Source: Tillandsia leiboldiana (lineage: Eukaryota; Streptophyta; Magnoliopsida; Poales; Bromeliaceae). Taken from it: 64,000 bases of DNA. The notes below the pieces were generated by a model that did not search any database, was not told the DNA's origin, and saw only the letters and a program-made list of their open reading frames with translations. Made by a program: the position numbers and the translations under genes. Of the stretch, positions 24,010 through 36,355 are shown in pieces (position 1 is the stretch's first letter; every line of letters begins with the position of its first letter). The stretch spans positions 54,726,177-54,790,176 of the forward strand of contig CM055060.1 in assembly GCA_029204045.2 (NCBI GenBank). The letters are read 5' to 3'.

Positions 24010-27000
24010 ATGGATGCGGCTGAGGCCTTCTCCCGCGACAAGTGCGTGTACCTTGCGAAGCTCGCGGAGCAAGCCGAGCGCCACGAGGAGATGGCCGGGT
24101 ACATGGAGGCGCTCGTGTGCGCGACCCCGTCCCTGGGCGAGTTCACGGCGGAGGAGCGCAACCTCTTATCCGTGGCCTACAAGAACCTCGTGGGCGCGCG
24201 CCGCGCCGCGTGGCGCATCGTCTCCTCCGTCGAGCAGAAGGAGCAGGGGCGCCGCGACGAGGATCGCGCCGCGCTCGCGAGGTCGTACCGCGCCGGGATC
24301 GAGGCCGAGCTCGCCAGCTTGTGCCGCCGCATCCTCGCCCTCATCGACTCCCACCTCGTCCCCTCCGCTGCGTCGAGCGAGTCCAAGGTCTTCTACCTCA
24401 AGATGAAGGGCGACTACCACCGCTACCTCGCCGAGTTCAAGGCCGGGGCCGAGCGCAAGGAGGCCACCGAGAACACCCTCGCCGCGTATAAGGCGGCCGA
24501 GGTACCATTTATCTATTCGCTGCTTCTGATCATCTAAATTATCTCCTATCTTGTTGTTTTTGGGGGGTTTCGTATAGTTTTTTCTACTAGAATTGAATGA
24601 GAGATATCTCAATCTGTAGAAAGAAGATATTAGATTGTCGACTTCTTTCATAGATGGTGAAAGTGTGGTTAAAATAGAGTGAATTACTTATAATAACAAT
24701 CTCCTTGTTGTGATAGGAGCATTCGTGAATCTTTCAAATTTGGATGCTGAATAAAGTTGGACATATGATGTTATGAACTGTTCATTTAAAAATGTTGTTT
24801 CAGTGTCATGAGTCTCTCTCCGATGCGGCAACTCGAGCTCATGCCACCAGGGCTTATTGAGCTAGGCTGATGCAAGCACCAAATTAGTTGGATAATTTAT
24901 CGGGTGATTGGTTTGGTGCCGAATTTATCTGTTCAATATCAGCCCAAATAGTCAGTTATCTTTTATAGCTAAACAGGAACCCTAGAGTAATTTAATCTGT
25001 AAGTTAGCTTAATTAGGCATAAAACTCTACTAATCAGTTTGGTACGGACTTCAATTTAATTAAAATATTACTGTCCGTAGTTGGTCGCCAATACTGGTTG
25101 CAAAAGATAATGAAGGCTCCATATTGAAATTACAGATGGCGTATTTACCTATTTCGATCGGAGTAGACTTGGCGTAACGGTCTGCCACGGAAGATAAAAG
25201 ATGAAACAATCTTAGTAGGGAATATATTCCCAGTTGGAGTGGTAGACCTCTTACTGACTTAGTTAGCCCAAATCAGATTAACGATCTTGTTGTATAAGTA
25301 AGCCATTATTAGAGCAACTTTTGTAGATAGTCATGAACTGGAGAGTTCATCTTGGTACATTAACTCTGTCTTCTAATGATTTCTAACTTTTGGGTGTCCT
25401 TTTGGGCTCGTTGAGCTCTACTAATATCACAGAGTGAGCTCATTGCAATGGCTTTGAGAGTAATTTATTAAAGTGAGCTACATATCAAACCTGCGTCTAA
25501 TGTGTTTGTGATGGTATTTGTTTCTTCTTTTTGATTTAGGGCATTGCTCTTGCTGATCTTCCACCAACTCATCCTATAAGGCTAGGACTGGTGCTTAATT
25601 TCTCGGTGTTTTACTACGAGATCGTGAATTCCTCAGAGAAAGCCTGTGCCATGGCAAAGCAGGTTGGAAACGCTATTTCTTGTTGTATGTTGATTTCGTT
25701 AATTTTAGAATTTTGTTTTTCTTCAGGCTAGATTGATTAACTGCATATGCTGAGATAATTGCGTTGCATAAGTGAAAAGATAGAGGAATGAAAATGTTGT
25801 AAGAGGTGGGCTTGCAGCTACTGTAGTTAATATGACAAGAATTGATTTGTATGGCATAAACATGCAACAAAGAGGAGTACTGCTAGAATGAGGTGCTTGT
25901 TGTAAACCCTCTGTCCAGGATTGTGTTTTGTTAGAGCGGTATTTTGTTTGCAGGTCACCCAGTCTATGCTTGGCACTGTATACTTGCCTGCTTGGGAAAG
26001 GGCTCTGCATGCTGTATTGATAAAGATGGGTGGAAATTGATTTGGTTGATGTCTTAGTATTTAGTTTGGAAATTGATTTGGTTGATGTCTTAGTATTTAG
26101 TTAACTTAATTTGGTTTATAATTCGTACTCTGATATCCTGTTCAGTGTGGAATCACTCAAATCTGGTACTCAGATATATCAGACTGTCTAGATGGAACAA
26201 ATGCCAAAACCTCTGTGTGCACGTGCGCGCGCGTGCATGCTTTTCTTTCCTGTAGAATGCATTAGTAGCGCGAGAGAGGAATGAGGCTACGAAGTAAAAC
26301 CCAGCTTTCGTTCCCTGTAGAAATGAGCAAAGCTATTAAGTAAATACCCACAAGCATAGACGTTCTCATATCTGTTACATATACAGGTGCATGCATAATG
26401 TATTGCTTTTAGACAATGGGTGTGACGTCCCACTTCCTAGGGGGGTCATCCATCCTAGGACTATTCTAGTCCTAGCATGCTTAACCTTCTTAAGCTCTTG
26501 GGTCTAGCCACTGTCCAAAATGCTATTGCTGGATTAAAAAGTTTAGTCCTATCATACCTTATATATAAAAGACTATTCCAAATCCTAGGATATCACATTC
26601 TTCTCTCCCTAAAGCCTTGACGTACTTGTCAGTCTAAAGCACACTCGCAAGCACCGAGCGATGTGAGACTTGCTTTGCTATCCTTAGCTGACTTTGTGGG
26701 GAGCCGCGCTCCACCCACAACGGTCGTCAATCGGAGAGCCACGGTCGTCAATCGGAGAGCCACACTCTATCCACCATATGACCCTAGCTCAGTCGAGACT
26801 CATCTCACTCTTCCGGCTGGTGATTAGCTCTGATACCAACTGTGATGCTTTGCTTCCCGTGGTGGTCACCTATTCTAGGACTACTCTAGCCCTAGCATGC
26901 TTAACTTTCTTAACCTCTTGGGCCTAACCACCGCCCAAAATGCTATAGGCGCGTTAAGAGATTTAGTCCTATTATACCTTATATATAGAACTATTTCAAA

Positions 27001-28435
27001 TCTTGGGGTGTCACAATGGGTGATTGCTAAGTTCATCCTTATAAACTGAAACATAAATATGGGAATGGTTTTGTTTGGGACTATCTTGGGTTAGTGGGAT
27101 AACCTACAAATAGAAAGAAGTTATCCTTATATAATTCCGTTCCCATACAGAACATGTGGTAAGGTGATGATAGCTTGTTTTACTGTGGAAACATTCATAC
27201 TTCCAAATATGTTTTATTCTAGTGAACAATCTCATCAATTATTTTCTACTCTGCATGTAATATTATGCTTCAGCTGGTCCACTTATTAACATTTGGTAGT
27301 TTTTCCAGGATACTCTGCTTATATTGCACTGAAAAACTAATTACTCTTCATCCTTATATTGCACCAAAAAATTAACTTCATGTGTGATATGGGGGTTGTT
27401 GGTAAGGGAAAGGGGCTGAAGAAGATAAACTCATCTCTACTGGTTGTTCTCTAACAGTATGATAAGGCAACTAAACCATTTAAGTAAAGGTAGGTTGTTC
27501 AATAATATGAAAATGGAAATTAATTCACATTACCTGGCCATTTGGAATCTCTGAAGGAAAAAAAAGAAAGATCAAGCGGCTATCAATTTAGAGTCGTAAA
27601 CTATATGACTTAAATCAGGAAAATATTTTGTGGTTGACACAACATGATAGCATCTGCTTATCTTGAACTGAAATCTTGGTCCATGATTGTAATGTACTGA
27701 ATTCCAAAATAGCTGCTTTAGTAAGTCATTTTTAACAAGAAACAAGAAATTACCTTGTGGCATTTTAGTCATTGTAACTTCTGCCGAATTCTTCCTAATT
27801 TAGTGACTTACTAAATGTTTTCAGGCATTCGATGATGCCATTGCCGAGATAGACACTCTTGGTGAAGACTCTTACAAGGACAGCACGCTCATTATGCAGC
27901 TTCTCCGTGATAATCTCACTCTTTGGACTTCTGAAGCACAGGTCCGTATCATTCTTGTGCTAGCTTCTTAACGGCTTAGCTTTTTTCTTTTTGGCCAAAA
28001 AGTATGAGGACCCTCTAAAACTATCTTCCATTTTGAAATAGAATTCTCAGCTATTTTTCTTATGACTGACGGTTGACACCATCTCAACTTTGGATTTGTC
28101 TGATTTATGTCATTTTCATCAACCAAATCAGGGATTTTGTTAAACTTACGGGTGATTTAATTGTTGTAATCATTCTCAGCTGATGGAACTGCAATTGTTA
28201 TTAGCTAACCAAGCTGTTAATTTTGACAAATTCAAATTTTAATTGAGGAAAGATAACTCAAATCAAAACAACTACAAGTTGAAGGGTGTCAATCAAAAAA
28301 GGTCCAAGGGTTCTATTTCATAATGGCCTATATTTGAGAGGGGCTCCATACATTGTTAGGTTTTCTGTTATATACGATGCTTACGAATGTCTAAACAATT
28401 TGTGTCATTTACAGGAGCACGTAGACGAAGCATAG
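24010..28435 (+). CDS. 14-3-3 (GF14) phosphoprotein-binding protein, non-epsilon type
   Basis: Four exons, 24010-24501, 25540-25662, 27825-27941 and 28415-28435, all in phase 0, give 250 residues. The four-exon layout fits the plant non-epsilon group. Hallmarks include ERNLLSVAYKNLVGARRAAW, KVFYLKMKGDYHRYLAEF, PIRLGLVLNFSVFYYEI and SYKDSTLIMQLLRDNLTLWT. Phosphopeptide-binding positions are kept: K58, R65, R138, Y139 and N184. Family knowledge: dimers bind phosphoserine or phosphothreonine motifs and modulate enzymes, transporters and transcription factors. Exon 1 is strongly GC-rich, whereas later exons are not. The last exon encodes only EHVDEA and a stop, so the tail is short. The loop after helix 2 (VCATPSLGEF) is less usual. 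Intron 2 contains a TRIM retrotransposon. The start is the only ATG fitting the N-terminal helix. Confidence 0.93.
26032..26103. repeat. 36-bp tandem duplication in 14-3-3 intron 2
   Basis: A unit beginning GGAAATTGATTTGGTTGATG and ending TTAGT occurs twice back to back, almost identical. Confidence 0.85.
26421..27015 (-). mobile_element. Complete TRIM retrotransposon in 14-3-3 intron 2
   Basis: Two similar terminal repeats, 26421-26597 and 26841-27015, each start TGTGA and end TCACA. They flank only 243 bp of non-coding sequence. A 5-bp duplication, ATGGG, sits at 26416-26420 and 27016-27020. Read on the minus strand, the right LTR is followed by GT and then TGGTATCAGAGC (26838-26827), the primer site for initiator-Met tRNA. 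A purine tract, GGGAGAGAAGAA, precedes the left LTR. The inside holds two copies of a 22-bp unit, CGGTCGTCAATCGGAGAGCC plus two bases. It is too small for gag or pol, hence TRIM class. Confidence 0.92.
26827..26838 (-). other. Primer-binding site of the TRIM
   Basis: TGGTATCAGAGC on the minus strand is complementary to the 3' end of plant initiator-methionine tRNA. It lies two bases inside the LTR, which fixes the orientation of the element. Confidence 0.9.
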
Positions 28436-29194
28436 GGGAGAGGCATGAATGGGATATTGTATGTGGGGAGGTGGACTTAGATGTCATGTGTCTATTAACT
28501 AATAGAACTAGATCGGATATCTCTGGAGAGACTAATAGAACTAGTACTTTATATGGTTGCTACCTGGTACAATGATGCTACCTTCTAGATTTCTATAGAT
28601 TCTATAGCATCCTTCTCATTGTGCATATATTGTTTCTTCCTTCTGCTGCTCTGTACTGATTTGAGGTGATTGAGAGAGAAATCGCTGTCGTTGCGCAAAA
28701 ACATGTAGCCCTCATCCAGCTTGCTATTGGGCTCATGTGCTGCTCTCTTCTGATTTGGAACGTTTTGATTCATCTGACTCATGGAATTATATTGGTATAT
28801 CAAATTGAATTGAAACGCATTTGATGGGGGAGTTTTACTTACGTGGCAATTAATAGAAGATGGTTATTGCATGTGTGGGGACTTTGAAGAAAACCGCTCT
28901 TGTTTGATTATCCTTCTGGCACACTGATTGGTCCTAAAAACTTTTTCTTTCTGTCTGTTGCATTATGCAATCGAACAATGTTAACGTGCCTTAATACAAT
29001 GTTAGGAATATATAATATTTATTATTTGCTATTTTTGTGTCTGGAGTGAGTGTATGAGTAGATTGCCTTATTGCATTGTTTCACCATGGTATGAATGTTG
29101 TAACCCGCCAGTATATAGCTTTTATTCATTCAAACCTCTATGGTAGAAAAACGTAGATACCCATTTGTCAACGTTAGACAGGGGCAAAATCAGA
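28436..29194. other. Downstream region of 14-3-3
   Basis: Includes the 3' UTR, whose end was not located. No gene is recognised. Confidence 0.4.
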
Positions 29195-29650
29195 TTAGGT
29201 GCAGGCAGCGGCCCAGGCCAAGGAAAGTTCACGGGCAGCGGAACACACGATAGACAGGGGGCGGTAAGCCGCGGAAAATCTCCTGCAATTTCGCTCCAAC
29301 CAAAAGGACCACCAAACAGCCGCGAGGGCGATGGAGTCCCCTAGCTCATTCGAAGCCCCGCCCGACACGCATTCCTCCCACAAGGTTGTGACGGAGGACG
29401 ACAAAGAAGCGAATGAAAGCCTAGGAAGGATGCAGGCCAGCAGATGTCGGACCCCCTCGCACGAGGCAAAGAGGTGATCAGCGGTCTCCACACTACAGGA
29501 GCAGAAGAGGCAGTTGGTATCCCCAGACCACCCCCAGTTGAGCAGTCTGTCCATGGTGACTACCCGACGTTTAAGTACAAGCCAAAGAAAAATTTTGACT
29601 TTCAAAAAAATTTTAATGACCCAAAGCTTCCGAAAGCCACAATCTCGCAT
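29195..29650 (-). pseudogene. LINE 3' fragment (zf-RVT domain)
   Basis: An open minus-strand frame reads KIFLKVKIFLWLVLKRRVV, then DRLLNWGWSGDTNCLFCSCS, ETADHLFASC and AAVWWSFWLERNCRRF, the zinc-binding C-terminal region of plant LINE ORF2. It is clearly related to, but different from, the element at 12.3-14.4 kb. Reverse transcriptase is absent, and no poly-A tail or target duplication was found. GC content is well above that of the surroundings. Confidence 0.85.
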
Positions 29651-29659
29651 GCCGGAGTT

Positions 29660-30718
29660 CTAGAAACGGTTGTTTGAGCACATGTTGGAACATTTGATCG
29701 TAATATTGTCTGATATATAAATCTCATATATTTTGTTAAATAGCAACCTTAAAGTGCAATTTGGAACATTATTCGCTACTCCTGTGTTCGGAATGTATAT
29801 ATGATACTGTATTACTTTTGATCATTCAAAATACTGGCCTTTCGTAAAAATGGTTCTTTCATGTTACGCCGCTAGCATATGAAGATGCGTTTACGCTCTA
29901 CCGAGCATTTTCGCAAACATCTGATATGTTGCTGTTAGTAATCTTTTGAGAGAAGGGAAATGGGGATGCTTGGTTGGTGTTAGTCATGAATGGCCGTAGA
30001 AAGAGTCTGCAGCTCGATGCTCGTAGAGTGGGTTGGGCGTGGCCCTCCTCGGTCATAGATAACACGCAAGCACCCTAGATTTAGCCTATTCGTGGCCTAA
30101 TAGTAGAAGAGGGCCATAGATATTAATGAACTAAATTGTTGTTGAATTCAACAATGAAGGAGATTCAAAAGTATGAGCCAGAGCAATAAGAACTTAATAT
30201 TGAGCACTTCTACAAGTTCTCTGAAGATGCATTTGTATAAAATACCGAGTTTACCATGTGCACTTGTCAAAATTTAATATTGTAGTTTCAAAGGTACATA
30301 AATATTGAAATCAAATTTCGTTGGAGGATGCGTTTTACAACCGGAAAGTATTTTAGAATTTGCAACCCAGAAAAATCCGATTCAACTTACATCGAGCTCA
30401 CAAGACGATCCGGACCAAACCCGACTATACTTGTACCAAGTACTACGCTTCATCCTATGACTAATCACTTATAGCTAGTCAGTTTTTGTATATTGTTGGG
30501 TACATTCCAAGAAGCTACATTTGGGACACAACTTGACCCTACATGACCAAAATACAATCAATACACACACACACACACACATATATGTATATAGATCACC
30601 ACCTGGCCACTTTGAGCTTCGCGCTAATGCAAAGTGACAAAGCAGCTGGTGTTTTTGAATTCAACTGCGGTCCTCTCAATGGCCAGAGATAACAACGCAC
30701 TGTGCTCTAGTCCCTACC

Positions 30719-30720
<2 letters not shown>
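29660..30720. other. Intergenic, no gene recognised
   Basis: Unremarkable AT-rich sequence with a short (CA)n run at about 30563-30581. Confidence 0.4.

Positions 30721-30721
<1 letters not shown>

Positions 30722-30799
<78 letters not shown>
30722..30799 (+). repeat. (CT)n microsatellite
   Basis: About 78 bp of CT repeats. Open frames across it encode only alternating L-S or R-E and are artefacts. Confidence 0.95.
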
Positions 30800-30802
<3 letters not shown>

Positions 30803-32370
30803 AGAGAATATATGAAAAGATGAAAGGGAAACCTCCCAAAAAGTCCTTGATACATACGTTCACTAAACAAATCCCCCTCCCTCCTCTCAAAAAATCATTG
30901 TCTAAGCTTCATCTGCTACGTGAACTGTGAACTGCTCAGTACACGATTTGCTTTCTATTCTATCGTTTTTTTAATTTTATCATCACTTTAAAACTGAAAC
31001 AGCCATACATTCGTGAAAAATTTAAGTTTATTGAATGACAGTGATTTCCGAAAGTAAGTTACGTGACATAACGAAGGATATAGATTACTGGGCGGTCCAC
31101 GACTAACACGGGAAAAAACAAGGTCTCCCTCCTAAACCCATTAATTCACCGTGCACACAAAAAGCCATATAAGCGCCGTGGATGCCTCTGCACGGGGCCT
31201 CGATTCTTTATTGAGCCTCGCCAGTGTGGACATTTTTGACCCACGGTACCCCACCACCCTACGACCCAAAAATCATTCAAGCTTTAAGCATCCACCACCC
31301 CACCTCTCTTATTACTTATTAATAATTAAGCTAGTTAGTGTTAGATTTATTATTATTATTGTTCTACTACTTAACTATATATATTATCGATCCCCGTCGT
31401 TCGCCGACAAGTTGAATCATCGTGGACAATTGATAGAACAAAGTGAGCATTTGCTCGTGCAAGTCATGGACTGTGTAGTACAAAAGACAATGACTTAGTG
31501 GAGACTTTTAAGTTAATTTTCACGTGGCGTGACAGAAAAATATAATGTTAAGTTCGTAACCTTAATTAATTACATGTAAATATTTGATCAGCAACATCAA
31601 AGTCAATGGTGATAATAAAATTTTCGCGGATTGAAAACATGAGGATCGATTCACATTTGAGATTTTGTTGCCCTCGCCTACATATATAGTGTGTGATCAA
31701 CTGGTTACAATAAAAAGATGCATGGCATGCACCACATGTACACTTGCCCTATTGTACTAACCATTTAGTAAATTGGAAATTTCTTTTTACTTACAAAATT
31801 GTGGTGAGAGTAATTTTATTAATATTTTTATTTATGTAAGTCGCAATTGCGTTTGGGATCTCAGTTAACTAGTTGGTTTGGTCAACTTAGTTACAATGCT
31901 CTTTTCCCAGGAAACAAAAAAAAAAAAGAAAAAAAAAAGAAAAAGAAAAACACTTATAACACTTATAACATTTGCTATTTATTCAATTTTGTTTGGAATA
32001 TCATCAAATGCAAAGCAGTTTTCTCATGAATTTCGGCCTCGTTTGAGAATGCGCATTATATCTTGTCTCAACATAAAATTAAAGGTTTGAAGTGCATGTT
32101 TTCCTACTTGTTTGGAATCACAGTGGCGGATTAAAAAAAAAAAAAGTTCTAATAAAGTCAATATATAACAAAGAAAAAATATATAAAAATTTAAATAAAA
32201 AAAATATAAATTAATCATTAATATTGCATAAATAAAAAATGTATCAGTTCTACTTACAATTGTTCTAGGCTTGTTTTCTTATTCTAAAAATGATGCATTA
32301 TAATCTCATTGCTAATAATGCTAAATCCATTTTTTATATGTATATGATAAGGCTGTCATATATATATATA
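30800..32370. other. Intergenic, no gene recognised
   Basis: Mixed sequence with an A-rich run at about 31916-31950. Nothing identifiable. Confidence 0.4.
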
Positions 32371-32580
32371 TAGTAGAGCTTATTTACTCTCAAAAGCACA
32401 AGACAAAATATGCTTGTGAATTTTCTATTATTGGATTTGCATTGAGATTTGTGCATTTGTAAAGTTAACTAAAGAGAGAGAAAGAAAAAGTAAATAGCAC
32501 AAATCCCAATGCAAATCTAATGGTAAAAAATTTACAAGTATATTTTGTCTTGTGCTTTTGAGAGTATATAAGCCCTACTA
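32371..32580. mobile_element. Hairpin MITE bordered by (TA)n, best copy of its family
   Basis: The 210-bp element is almost entirely a long inverted repeat. The left arm starts TAGTAGAGCTTAT. The right arm, reverse-complemented, starts TAGTAGGGCTTATATACTCT, and both continue with CTCAAAAGCACAAGACAAAA. TA repeats lie immediately outside both ends (32359-32370 and 32581-32600). Relatives lie at about 22.7, 46.0, 59.4 and 63.6 kb. The arrangement recalls the rice Micron elements, which sit in (TA)n microsatellites. Confidence 0.8.
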
Positions 32581-32599
32581 TATATATATATATATATAT

Positions 32600-32815
32600 A
32601 ACAAAGTTAATATACCAAGTATTTGGTATTATTGAGTTTCTAGCCCTTGGATGAATGGATGTGCAGTTAGGATAATAATGATTTTTTAGGATTTAATGGA
32701 TTGTTGGTGAAATAGTATAAATTTTAAGGAATCACTATAATCCTAACCGTACATTCCTTCATCAAGTGCTTGGTACATAATTGATAGTATAATAACTGAA
32801 CTTATATATTATTGA
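32600..32815. mobile_element. Possible MITE abutting the hairpin element
   Basis: The left end has CCAAGTATTTGGTA. The right end, reverse-complemented, has TTATTATACTATCAATTATG and then ACCAAGCACTTG. Internal inverted words GCAGTTAGGATAATAATGAT and CACTATAATCCTAACCGTAC pair in part. It resembles the 22848-23055 MITE in its ends. Borders are uncertain. Confidence 0.4.
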
Positions 32816-32829
32816 TAAATAATCATTTA

Positions 32830-35648
32830 TCTATTGATCACAAATTCGTTTACGTAACTTACTCTTTATAAAATCTATTGAATTTTTTTTTTTTCACTGT
32901 AGTGGCAGCAATTGGTAAAATTAATGCCAACTTTAAAAATAGATAGTCATAAGAAACATATAAATTCAAGATTGGCATATTTATTTGACATATTTTAGTG
33001 GGTTCAATTATTCTAATTAAGCTAATCGTTGGCGTTAACTATTAATTTCAAAAACTCGAGCGCCACTTGTTGAATTGTTTGCGCTAATTATTAATTTTAA
33101 AAGCTCGAATGGTTAGAAATATCCAACCAATTTATTTAAAACTTACAGACACAACGCATGCACACAGATCTCGATTATTACTCGATTTATATTAACCAAT
33201 TTCACGGCACTTCGAATATGACGTAATCCAATCCAGCCTCTCACTATTTCGAACGTTACTCGGTCCAGCCCGGCTTCCCGCCACAATGCAAAATGCCGAT
33301 TCCTTTAAACCAACAAAATCTATATAAATCCACCAATGGTTTGGATAACATATTAATTTGCAATTTAGATCTTCAATTGGGGTCCAAGTTATCACTTGAT
33401 AACTAACTCCCATGACATACACTAAGAATTTAATTTGCCACAAACTAAGTGGAGATTTATCTAATTTAAACTCGTCCATTCGAATTTAAAGATTTACTTT
33501 CAATCTTCTGAACAAGTGGGAACAGTAGGAGAAAAGATGAGAAAAAAAAAAAAAAAAAAAGAGTTGGCCGTGGGGACACGGTCGCTCGGCGAGAATTGCG
33601 GCGGCACAGAAGCAGTGGCGGATGTTTTGGTTGCTTGTTAATGGCCGAGCATGTGTATGGGGTGCCTCAAAACCAATTAAACACCCTTCAACCCAACTAT
33701 TTTATATGTCAAATCAAATTTTAAAATTGCCTATGTGAGAAACACTACTAAACTTTAAAGTTTTTGGATTGTAGTAGCCTCTACTGTTCTCTTCTCTTTG
33801 TTGTTATTTTAAGTTCTACTAGTTTCCACCAAAGTTAGGCCAAGCCTAATAACCTTACATGCATGCATGTCCTTTGTATGTTGACTAAAGGAAACATATG
33901 AAAAGGTTAAGATCGATACTCTCTTTCTCTAAGCGGAGTTTACATAAATGGCCTCTTACACTATTGACTAAGTGTGATCTAATGTGTTCCTCCTGTGGAG
34001 ATTTAAATGGAGTGCTTTAATGAGCTAGGGATTGGCGAATCAATTATAGGTCAAATGCAACAGTCACTTGCTCCAGCAGATGAAACAATATTTGATGCAG
34101 TGGATCAGTGAATCATTACAAAGTCAAATTAATGCGAACAACCACTTATGTTTCTCTTTTCTATTTCTTTTGATCTTTCTAATAAAACAATAATGGTTAT
34201 GTATCAATCCGCCAAACAATTTAGTAGAGATTGATACAGCGAAAGAATATATATAGTAAACAGATGAATTTCTGCAAGATTGTTTTCGATATTAATCGAT
34301 TCTATGTGAATTGTTTTTAAAATTTTAGCCGCCTCAATTTTCTATTTTTATGAACTCGCATTTTTTTGAGAATTTAAATGAAAAATTGTTAATTGTAAGA
34401 AGCTCTTCATTGTGCATGAGAGAGAGAGAGAGGACACAAAATCGTTAGATACCTAACCAGAGCCAAGGTGCATGGTTCTCTTTTGGAGTCCTTAGCTAAG
34501 AATAATAAAATGCTCCCTAGAATTATTGAGCGCGGTTATCGAGAGTTCGAATCTCAAATTTTGGCAAAGAGCTGGTCCACTATGTCAGGTAAAATAAATT
34601 GGAATTATTTTTATCCTTTAAATTTTTAAAAATTTAAATATAAATGTGACGTACCAGTATAATTAATTAACCTCCCAATATGACTTTAGAGCATCAAAAT
34701 GACTATTGATCATTAGGTGAGAATTATTAAGTTCATAACTTGGAACAAGTAGACATTTTTTTTGTTTTTTGTTTTTGTTTTTTTGTTTGTTCGGGGCAAA
34801 GTACATATCACTTTTCAGAATTTTAATTTAAGAATCTCTATAAATAATTAATTTTATTAATTAACTAGAAATTTTTATAAAATTTTTTTGGTATTTAGCA
34901 CTGTTTAGCATTTTTGCGTAAAAAATATTTTCCTAATAAAAGTTCACAAATTATATTTTAATCGAATCAATGCAATATGTTATCACTTGCATAAATGAAT
35001 AAAATATTTTCCATAACACTTTTTACAACAACAATATATTTTGTAATAATTTTGAAAGCCAATGAACATGAAGAGATTTGTCCGTCCAAGATAGTAAACT
35101 TAATCATTTTAATTTTTTTTATTGAAAGAGAAGCGGCAGAATTCGATATGATCGGAACAGGACGGATTCAGAAGCGGCAGGAACCCCCACCTCCTGTTTT
35201 ATTTTTTATCGGATTGAAACGAATTCGAAATAAATTAACTTTAATTTTATTTTTAGTCTCCATTTATCGGTATATTAGGAGGAAGTAGGAATGGAGCGAA
35301 TTTTTCGCAAATCAGGATGAATCCGCTCTGTTAATTTGGCCAAAACAAATTCAGAATAAATTATATATTTTTATATTTTTTATTTTTACTTATCATTTTA
35401 TTCAAAAAGGGATCAGAATAGAGGTCCACCAATTGAGATCCAGTTGCATCCCTGGGCAAAACTTAATAGCACATAATGTGGTTGGTGAGTCCATAGTGGT
35501 GCTCACCAACTCTAATACACGCAAAAAGATGAGAAAGATGAGAGAAGAGAGAGATTGTACATAGAAATTCGTGGTCATGTGACAGGCACAGGTTAAAGCC
35601 TTACCCCTCTGACCCAATGGGAAATTGGGTCACAACAGCAAAATTAAG

Positions 35649-35650
<2 letters not shown>
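32830..35650. other. Intergenic, no gene recognised
   Basis: AT-rich sequence with poly-A (about 33541-33560) and a few short GA runs. At about 35120-35400 a segment with CGGATTCAGAAGCGGCAGG and GGAATGGAGCG looks like repeat-derived DNA, but no borders are visible. Confidence 0.35.

Positions 35651-35653
<3 letters not shown>

Positions 35654-35698
<45 letters not shown>
35654..35698 (+). repeat. (GA)n microsatellite
   Basis: About 45 bp of GA repeats. Confidence 0.95.
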
Positions 35699-35699
<1 letters not shown>

Positions 35700-35701
<2 letters not shown>

Positions 35702-35792
35702 GCGAGTGCTGAAACAAAGAGATCAGGATCATTTCAGATGGAGAGCGAGTCTACGTAGTAGTGTGGATCAGAAACCCACAGCTTACACATGA

Positions 35793-35827
<35 letters not shown>

Positions 35828-36286
35828 TGGAAAGAAGATGCTTCGTAATAGTGGTAGCTGAGAAAGCTCGTGCACCTCCGCAGCTTCCTTGTTGTTTCCC
35901 AATCAAATCTTCAAAGAAAATAAATATTATTGTTGAATAACGAACGTAGTTGGGCATTCAAAGAGGCACAAAATTAATCAACTGAGTTCTTTACGTGACT
36001 ATTCGATTATCATATATAGTTCTAGTGCTTGCATTTGTGAAACATGAACACAGCTACTCACTTAAATGATGTACAAATTGAATAAAGTCGTGTTGCGAAT
36101 TTATGTTTTTTTTTTTTTTAATTTGGATTGAGTAAAATTTAATTAACCGATTAAGTTGGTTATGATATATATTAGGTGTATGAAATATATTATTTGATCT
36201 TGAAGATAATTTCTGTTGGTGCAAAATTTATATCTATCTATTCTAATCTAATTAGGATTGATTGACTCTTTGACCGATTTCATTAT

Positions 36287-36292
<6 letters not shown>
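35700..36292. other. Intergenic, no gene recognised
   Basis: Contains a T-run followed by an A-run at about 35791-35827 that can form a hairpin. Nothing else is identified. Confidence 0.35.

Positions 36293-36350
<58 letters not shown>
36293..36350. repeat. (TA)n microsatellite
   Basis: About 58 bp of TA repeats. Confidence 0.95.

Positions 36351-36355
<5 letters not shown>

Noticed and set aside
24014..24651. Long alternative-frame and antisense ORFs over 14-3-3 exon 1
   Set aside because: High GC removes stop codons from all frames. Only the frame with 14-3-3 motifs is conserved and joins the later exons.
26694..26927. 77-residue ORF at about 26.7 kb
   Set aside because: It lies across the TRIM interior and LTR. 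It contains the internal 22-bp repeat and is not a gene.
32371..32580. microRNA precursor
   Set aside because: The hairpin is nearly perfect over its whole length, occurs in several diverged copies and has TA flanks, which fits a MITE. Small-RNA data would be needed to argue otherwise.
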